From positions 42,523-106,522 of the forward strand of contig QQUJ01000005.1 of the NCBI GenBank assembly GCA_008501635.1: DNA of 64,000 bases. The letters run 5' to 3'. This DNA is from Pseudomonadota bacterium (GTDB taxonomy: Bacteria; Pseudomonadota; Gammaproteobacteria; QQUJ01). The position numbers and the translations under genes were made by a program. Under the pieces are notes generated by a model, which worked only from the letters and a program-made list of their open reading frames with translations, did no database searches and was not told the DNA's origin. Shown one piece after another: positions 58,501-64,000 of this stretch (positions are counted from its first letter, which is position 1; each line of letters starts with the position of its first letter).

Positions 58501-58641
58501 TGCTTATGGCGCCCACTTGCGCGTAATTTAAGGTCATGCAGGGCTGTGCTGGAAGAGGCCATCACAGCTTCCCAGCGTTTCTATGTTCGCATAAACCCGC
58601 GCTTCACTGATCTGACTGGCTCCCCGAAGTCTTCTGACGCT

Positions 58642-60693
58642 TCACGCGGCCGCCACGGCCCCGGGACGAAGGTTGAGACGACGGAGGGTCTGGGCGTTGG
58701 CGGCCACGATCACCGTAGACAGGCTCATCAGCGCCGCTGCCACCGCCGGCGGGAGGACGAAGCCTGCCCAGGCCAACGCGCCGGCGGCGAGAGGCAGCGC
58801 CGCGATGTTGTAACCGGCCGCCCACCACAGGTTCTGGACCATCTTGGAGTAAGAGGCCTTCGAGAGCCGGATCAGCGACAGGACAGCCCGTGGGTCGTTG
58901 GAGGCCAGGACGATGCCGGCCGACTCGATGGCGATGTCGGTACCGGCCCCGATGGCGATGCCGACGTCGGCGCGGGCCAGCGCCGGTGCGTCGTTGACAC
59001 CGTCGCCGACCATGGCCACAGTTCCGCCACGCTCGATAAGCCTGGCCACCGCCTCGTCCTTGTCGGCAGGCAGCACTTGAGCGAAGACCTCTTCGATACC
59101 GAGATCGGCGGCGACGTGGTCGGCAACCGCCCGGGAATCACCGGTGATCATCACCACGGATATGCCAAGGTCCTGCAAAGCTGAAACCGCCTGGCGGGAC
59201 TCTTCCCGCACCCGGTCCTCCAGCCCAAGGGCGCCGACGATTGCATTGTCGACTACCACTGTGAGGACGGCGGCGCCGCGATCGGCCCAGGCGCGTGTTT
59301 GCTCCGCAAGAGCGTCCGGCGCCGTCAGCGTCAGTTCCTCCAGCATGCTCGGACCTCCGACCTGAACCCGATGGCCGTCGACCAGGGCGCTGACACCGAC
59401 TCCGGAACGGGCAACGAAATCGTCCGCTCGCGCCACCGTCAGCCCCTTTTCTTCGGCCGACCGGGTGATGGCTCGTGCCAGCGGGTGTTCCGACTCGGCT
59501 TCGGCACCGGCAGCAAGTGCGAGGAGGGTGTCGTCATCTCCATCGAGTGCCGCGATCTCGGTCAGGACGTGCGCACCCTCCGTGAGGGTTCCCGTCTTGT
59601 CGAACAGGACGGTGTCGACCGTGCGCATCTTCTCGAGGGCAAGGCGGTCCTTGATCAGGATTCCGGCCTGGGCGGCCAGTCCGGTTGAAAGTGAAATCAC
59701 CAATGGGATGGCCAGGCCGAGGGCATGCGGACAGGCAACCACCAGCACGGCAACCGTGTGGGTGAGGGCATCGTCGGGTCGACCCAGGCCCAGCCACACG
59801 ACGGCCGTGATCACGGCGGACGCGACCGCCACATAGAAGAGCGCGGCGGCAGCCCGATCGGCCAGGGCCTGGGCCCGGGAACGGGACTGCTCGGCTGCGG
59901 AAACGAGACGCTGGATGCCGCCCAGTGCAGTGGCGTCCCCGACAGCGTCTATGCGTACCCGCACCGACGAATCGGTCGCTACCGAACCGGCCACCACCCG
60001 TTCGCCCACCCCGCGCTGGACGGGTTGGGATTCACCGGTGAGCATCGACTCGTCGAAGGCGGCCTCGCCCCGTTCGATCTTGCCGTCGGCCGGTACCCGT
60101 GCTCCCGGCCGGATCAGCACCAGATCACCGACTTCGAGACTGGATGGAGAGACAGCTTCTGCCTCGCCGTCGTCACCCACCCGTTCGGCCTCATCGGGAA
60201 GCAGCGCCGCCAGGGCCGCCAGGGCCCCCTGGGTGCTGCCGATCGCTTTCATTTCCTGCCAGTGGCCCAACAACATGACCACGATCAGCAAAGCAAGCTC
60301 CCACCAGAACTCCAGATCGAGGATACCCGCCAGGTTGGCCAAAGAGGCCAGGAAAGCCACGGTGATGGCCATGGCGATCAGGAGCATCATGCCCGGTTGG
60401 CGGCTTTTCGCTTCCGAGTAACCGCCGGTGAGGAACGGGCGACCACCGTCGAAAAAAAGGATGGTCCCGAAGATCACCGGGATCCATGACGAACCCGTGA
60501 AGGTGAGTTCATAACCGAACCATTCCTGGATCATCGGCGAGAAGACCAGGATCGGAACGGCATAGATCAGATTCCGCCAGAACAGACGCTGGAACATTTC
60601 GGCGTGGTCGCCGTGACCGCCGTGCGAACCGTGTGAGTCGCCGGAGTGGGTTGACTTGTGCCGGTCCATTTCGTGTTTCGTCTGTATATTCAT
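58642..60693 (-). CDS. copB: Copper-translocating P1B-type ATPase (CopB-like)
   Basis: About 683 residues. The N-terminus is His-rich (HKSTHSGDSHGSHGGHGDH). The membrane metal motif is CPH (VVACPHALGLAIPL) in place of CPC, typical of the CopB (P1B-3) class. DKTGTLTEG has the phosphorylated Asp, and GDGVNDAPALARADVGIAIG is the hinge. ATG at 60693 is preferred over 60726. It exports Cu(II)/Cu(I). No copper regulator gene is adjacent. Confidence 0.92.
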   Translation of the reverse strand: MNIQTKHEMDRHKSTHSGDSHGSHGGHGDHAEMFQRLFWRNLIYAVPILVFSPMIQEWFGYELTFTGSSWIPVIFGTILFFDGGRPFLTGGYSEAKSRQPGMMLLIAMAITVAFLASLANLAGILDLEFWWELALLIVVMLLGHWQEMKAIGSTQGALAALAALLPDEAERVGDDGEAEAVSPSSLEVGDLVLIRPGARVPADGKIERGEAAFDESMLTGESQPVQRGVGERVVAGSVATDSSVRVRIDAVGDATALGGIQRLVSAAEQSRSRAQALADRAAAALFYVAVASAVITAVVWLGLGRPDDALTHTVAVLVVACPHALGLAIPLVISLSTGLAAQAGILIKDRLALEKMRTVDTVLFDKTGTLTEGAHVLTEIAALDGDDDTLLALAAGAEAESEHPLARAITRSAEEKGLTVARADDFVARSGVGVSALVDGHRVQVGGPSMLEELTLTAPDALAEQTRAWADRGAAVLTVVVDNAIVGALGLEDRVREESRQAVSALQDLGISVVMITGDSRAVADHVAADLGIEEVFAQVLPADKDEAVARLIERGGTVAMVGDGVNDAPALARADVGIAIGAGTDIAIESAGIVLASNDPRAVLSLIRLSKASYSKMVQNLWWAAGYNIAALPLAAGALAWAGFVLPPAVAAALMSLSTVIVAANAQTLRRLNLRPGAVAAA

Positions 60694-61209
60694 GTCAACT
60701 CTTGTGAGGCGGACGATGCCAGCCACCGCGGGCGAGCCGTTGGTCCCTGCCGGTGATGTAACCGGGTGTGATGATCATGATCGAAAATGGGTCCCTTCCA
60801 AGTATAGGTGTCAAGATCTTCTTCAGCCATCGTTGCGGGTCATCTCGGAAACGTTGCGCCACGGGTCACCGCCAACACCGATTCGGGCCGTTGTCAGCAC
60901 ACTTCCTCGGTGATTCAGGTAGTGCCGAACTCGTCTACCATGTCGTCGATCGCCCACTTCCACTTGAAACGGTCCAGGTGCTGGGATTTCGGCAACGTCG
61001 GGCTGTGACAGGTGCCGCAGGGGGATTCGACAGTTGTTTAACAGGCTGTGGACCTGTTTCCGTCTCCGTCATCGTCGGGGCGCAGACGAGCAGCACCAGT
61101 AGCAGCGCGTTCCCGGTCCGCCGCGCGGTCAGACGCCGACCGTGACCGGCACGCGGTGCACCAGGTTGCGGAAAATGGCGAAAACAGGGAACGCCCATCC
61201 GCCGACTGC
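60694..61209. other. Degenerate intergenic region
   Basis: About 515 bases. The minus strand near 60930-61000 has a protein-like frame (QHLDRFKWKWAIDDMVDEFG) interrupted by stops, perhaps a decayed gene. The CopB promoter should lie next to 60700. Confidence 0.35.
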
Positions 61210-61405
61210 GCATCGCTACCGAACATCTTCATGGTATCGGAAATCAAGCTCTCCCTTTGTGGAGTGGCGAGCACGTAGCTGTGGTTCGTCATCCAGCAAT
61301 AGGTGTGGACTCTTACACCGTACCGTCGGGAGAACTGCTGGTGGAAGTGATAGGTCTCTGACTCGCAGAAACATGCGTCGCGCTGATTGTCCCGCTGCAC
61401 GATGT
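61210..61405 (-). pseudogene. RAYT transposase remnant (N-terminal part)
   Basis: The minus strand encodes QRDNQRDACFCESETYHFHQ and RYGVRVHTYCWMTNHSYVLA. This is the N-terminal half of a RAYT with the second His of the HUH motif lost. The copy at 33.0-33.2 kb is closely similar, and similarity continues to about 61.53 kb. The C-terminal half is absent. Confidence 0.65.
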
Positions 61406-61883
61406 GAGGGGGAAGACCCGAACTATAGCTCCATGCTCACCTCGGTATCGCATCTCCTTTGCACCTTGCCGGCAACCAACGGAAGGAATTTTGCAACCAA
61501 TCGGCTGGTCGGCATTTATACCCACCGGCTCGTTTTTTTGAATGTAAAAACCAGCGGGTGCGCCCGGCCAGGTAGACCTTCCGGATGCGAACTCGCCGCT
61601 CATCCGCGATGGCGATCGCGCAGTCGCGGTCCGATTCGGGGCGGTCAGCCCATTCATGGCAGGCATGCGCATAATGTCGCCGCAGGTTTGTGTGGGTCGC
61701 TTCCTTGCGCCTGGGATCTGCGTTACTTAAAAGCCAATCTCCTAGCATCTTTTGAGTGACTTGAAACCGCACACATCGGTTTGGTCAGGAACGATCCCGT
61801 ACAGGATCAGTGCCCAGGCCCGGCCGCCGGCCGTGTGAGCGGCGAAGAGCCAGGGCTCGTCCCTGACCAGGCTCTCACCCAGG
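61406..61883. other. Duplicated and non-coding stretch
   Basis: The first 120 bases resemble 33.20-33.32 kb. The rest has only low-quality ORFs. No gene recognised. Confidence 0.35.
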
Positions 61884-62285
61884 TTAAAAAATCCACACGA
61901 GAAGAAGCACCCACAGACCGATCATTATGGCCATCAGCAGCACCTTGGGCCACATAACCTTCCAGAACCCCTGTTCCTTGATCTGGCGCTGCTCCTGGAC
62001 GAACGCTTCGCGCCTTGCCATCTGCAGGCGGACCATCCAGCTGTCTCCGGATGTCTGGATTTCGCCATCCTTCTCAAATACGAAGATCGTCACCCGCGAC
62101 GTGGCAAGCCAGAAGGCCAGGTATAGAAGGCCTCCTACGACCGGAAACAGGAGGAGGATGATGACGAACAGCCACCAGTTGAATGGCCCCCGGGTGGTGA
62201 GCGATGCGGTTGTTTCCGTGGCGGCACAGGGCCTCCATCCCATGTCCACGAGTTCCGATACCTTGACACTGATCTGTTCTTTCAT
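61884..62285 (-). CDS. Hypothetical membrane protein
   Basis: A 133-residue protein with two or three helices (WWLFVIILLLFPVVGGLLYL and VLLMAIMIGLWVLLLVWIF) and a central hydrophilic segment. ATG at 62285 is preferred; the longer frame to 62411 would run into the repeat element. No family is recognised with confidence. Confidence 0.6.
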   Translation of the reverse strand: MKEQISVKVSELVDMGWRPCAATETTASLTTRGPFNWWLFVIILLLFPVVGGLLYLAFWLATSRVTIFVFEKDGEIQTSGDSWMVRLQMARREAFVQEQRQIKEQGFWKVMWPKVLLMAIMIGLWVLLLVWIF

Positions 62286-62328
62286 TATTTGAGGACTCTC
62301 TTTTTCTGGTTGCGAACAACAGGAACTA

Positions 62329-62499
62329 GAACCTATCTCAAAATCTCCCGCGAGCGCCTGGCCCTTCGGGTTGGCCCCAGAGGTGCGCTGGCGGTGTTCT
62401 TGACTTGCCAATAGCGGTTGCTATTGGCTGCGCCTTCGGGCCTACCCAGCGCACCTCTGGGGCCCAACACAGCACGCGCGGGTTTTTGAGAGTAGGTTC
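62329..62499. repeat. 171-bp inverted-repeat element (copy E)
   Basis: The left end GAACCTATCTCAAAATCTCC and the right end (other strand GAACCTACTCTCAAAAACCC) are inverted repeats. Its body is the reverse complement of the left part of copy D, with CCCCAGAGGTGCGCTGG / CCAGCGCACCTCTGGGG arms and a GCCAATAGC / GCTATTGGC inner pair. TA precedes it (62327-62328); the right flank has changed to CA. Confidence 0.8.
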
Positions 62500-62796
62500 C
62501 AATTAACCTTCTGTGAAAAATATTGCGAATCAGCTTGCAGAATCAGTAGTAAGAAACCAGAAGGCGTTCCATGGGGATGGACTGCAGATGATACTGGTAT
62601 GTGCAAATCGGATCTGTGCGGTAACGTACGCAGAACATGCGCAAATAGAGATGGATCAGATGAAATTTTTCATGAGTTGGTTTGCGGTATTCAGGATGCA
62701 GTAAACATGTGATTGGCGCCGGAAAAGAAAAGGTTAAGCGAAAAGGTGCTGGATGGGAGTGGCACTTGCTTAGGTATGGCGGTCATTGTTGTGATC
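62500..62796. other. Non-coding stretch
   Basis: About 300 bases. A short frame at 62513-62704 has no recognised relatives and was not called. Nothing else seen. Confidence 0.35.
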
Positions 62797-63030
62797 CGCA
62801 GGATCGGCGTCAGTGGCCGCTACGACAATTTGGTAGCCGAAAGTGTCTTTGGCCTGCTTAAACGGGAGCGGGTAAACCGGGGCTGATACGCCATCAACGG
62901 CGTGGTCTACTCCACCGAGTGATTCTACAATCGACAGCGTAGTCACTCCGGCGCTGACGAATTATCTCCCGCAAGCTATGCCGAAATGTTATCTGCAAAA
63001 GCCTTAACTGAACCGTCCATGGAGAGGGGG
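62797..63030 (-). other. Strand-uncertain spacer overlapping the IS remnant
   Basis: Antisense of the IS3 fragment listed next; only a shadow reading frame is present. It is listed solely to state that no minus-strand gene was supported here. Confidence 0.2.
62797..63030 (+). pseudogene. IS3-family transposase fragment (OrfB)
   Basis: The plus strand encodes VSGRYDNLVAESVFGLLKRE followed by a stop, then FYNRQRSHSGADELSPASYA. These match the DDE-region Asp and Glu and the C-terminal FYNRQR-H signature of IS3 OrfB. In-frame stops show it is decayed. Confidence 0.75.
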
Positions 63031-63479
63031 TTGAGCCATGGTTGCGCTCCGCGTGTAGAATCCCGGGCTGGTCTTGGGATCTTTCGAAAAGTACCGGGAC
63101 ATTCAGTCGCAGCAACAACCGATCTCTATGTGCGATAGCGCACAGACCATTCGGTAAAAGTGCCCATAGTCTGTCGTCATGAGTCTACCGGGCCACCTAC
63201 CACTGTCTATCGGAGCGCGGCCTGGTCTGAATAAGCAACGGTGAAGAAGTGAAACTGTGTACCGTGTATAGGCTAAAAGGCTTGCGGTTGGTCGGGTAGT
63301 TTGCCAGCGAAGTTCACACGGGACTGCAAAACGGGTATCAAAAGTAGGGTCATTTCGTTGTTCTTGGCCTCCCGTACATTCTCTGCAGGTTGGAGTAGTA
63401 TCAGAGCTTCCCTATCAATACGGAAATTCAAAAAGGCTTTTCAAGGCGGCGGCATCGCCTCTGAGACTGGCGGCCATCT
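63031..63479. other. Non-coding stretch
   Basis: About 450 bases without a recognisable gene; probably part of the degenerate right end of the window. Confidence 0.35.
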
Positions 63480-63518
63480 GTGTTGACAGTGCAGCATTCA
63501 AGCGGCTGTAAATACGGC

Positions 63519-63788
63519 GAGAACCTCCTTTTTGTTGATTATTCGAACCATGGCAAAAACGCTGTAGAAACTCAAAATGCAATGTATGGGGACGATGAAC
63601 CTTGCGCGGGGTTCTATGCGATCATCAGCCTCAAAAAAATAACCGGTTTTGAATTGAGTGTAGGCGTTATTGATGATGTAGGACTGGTTGCAGGTTTTAA
63701 TATCGCTCAAGAAATAGACGCGCTGTATTACTTGCCGCGGTTTCGGCTGACCTTTGATATCCCCGGTTTCAACTTAGGGAACGTCTGA
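63519..63788 (+). pseudogene. Fragment of a Tsx-like nucleoside-specific outer-membrane channel
   Basis: The frame reads GENLLFVDYSNHGKNAVETQ, then LKKITGFELSVGVIDDVGLV and RFRLTFDIPGFNLGNV. This order (FxDY, SKL-TG, FG-IKDV, DL-IPGF) follows Tsx-family barrels. The N-terminal signal and the C-terminal strands are missing and a stop cuts it at 63788. It is a truncated remnant; the assignment is moderately supported. Confidence 0.45.
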
Positions 63789-64000
63789 ATAAGTGATGCA
63801 AACCAGCACGGCCGATTCAATATGTTTGTGTTTTTCATCATAAGGAGCGTTTGCAGGCAGTATTCGGCTCAACATGGGCCGTTTTCTAGCCGTTTTGTGC
63901 GCCGTTGCGGTTTATCAGGCGCACCAATCCTATGTCGGGCATCGCAATCGTCGCCGCGCCAGGTACAGATTGGTCAATGCACTCAGTACAAACAAGGCAT
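63789..64000. other. Right edge of the window
   Basis: About 210 bases with no recognised gene; an ORF crossing the window edge cannot be excluded. Confidence 0.3.

Overview
The window reads as chromosomal DNA of a GC-rich member of the Pseudomonadota (beta/gamma type). Support comes from an intact operon for anaerobic phenol carboxylation, a DmpR/XylR-type sigma-54 activator, an RND pump, SulP and CDF transporters, and remnants of REP-associated tyrosine transposases. No rRNA, tRNA or CRISPR array was seen. No organism name can be assigned from sequence alone.

1-14 kb: a phenol-activation operon that starts before the window. It encodes phenylphosphate synthase (C-terminal end of protein 1, then protein 2; the CBS-domain protein 3 lies 8 kb downstream) and phenylphosphate carboxylase (beta, delta, alpha, gamma). 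A third UbiD-like protein, a CTP-type riboflavin kinase (DUF120), a Nudix hydrolase, a flavin-fold protein, a PaaK-like CoA ligase, a UbiX flavin prenyltransferase and a PPP-type phosphatase follow. A DmpR-like regulator faces the operon. Phenol would be phosphorylated, carboxylated to 4-hydroxybenzoate and probably made into a CoA ester. RibK, Nudix and UbiX could supply prenylated FMN to the UbiD proteins (inference).

14-30 kb: cbpA-cbpM-trxC, a decayed yhaV toxin gene, then transaldolase, acetate kinase and phosphoketolase, followed by a complete N-type ATPase operon (atpDCQRBEFAG). The c subunit has two carboxylates at its ion site.

30-42 kb: an outer-membrane barrel protein, an MFS transporter behind a small disrupted gene, a DksA-like zinc-finger protein, glutamate dehydrogenase, a short AT-rich insert (methyltransferase, FMN reductase), MarC, a compact stress cluster (tiny overlapping ORFs, an HPF-like protein, a CBS-DUF2267 protein) and a phospholipase D-family enzyme.

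42-64 kb: a two-gene RND efflux system, decayed mgtE and IS fragments, a CDF transporter, a DUF6448 protein with an S26 peptidase, an ethylbenzene-dehydrogenase-like haem protein with a membrane partner, a RAYT pseudogene, a SulP transporter, an encapsulin with encapsulated ferritin, a CopB-type ATPase and degenerate DNA. A family of TA-flanked inverted-repeat elements (at least five loci) is scattered from 14 to 62.5 kb. One of them supplies the last base of the sulP stop codon.
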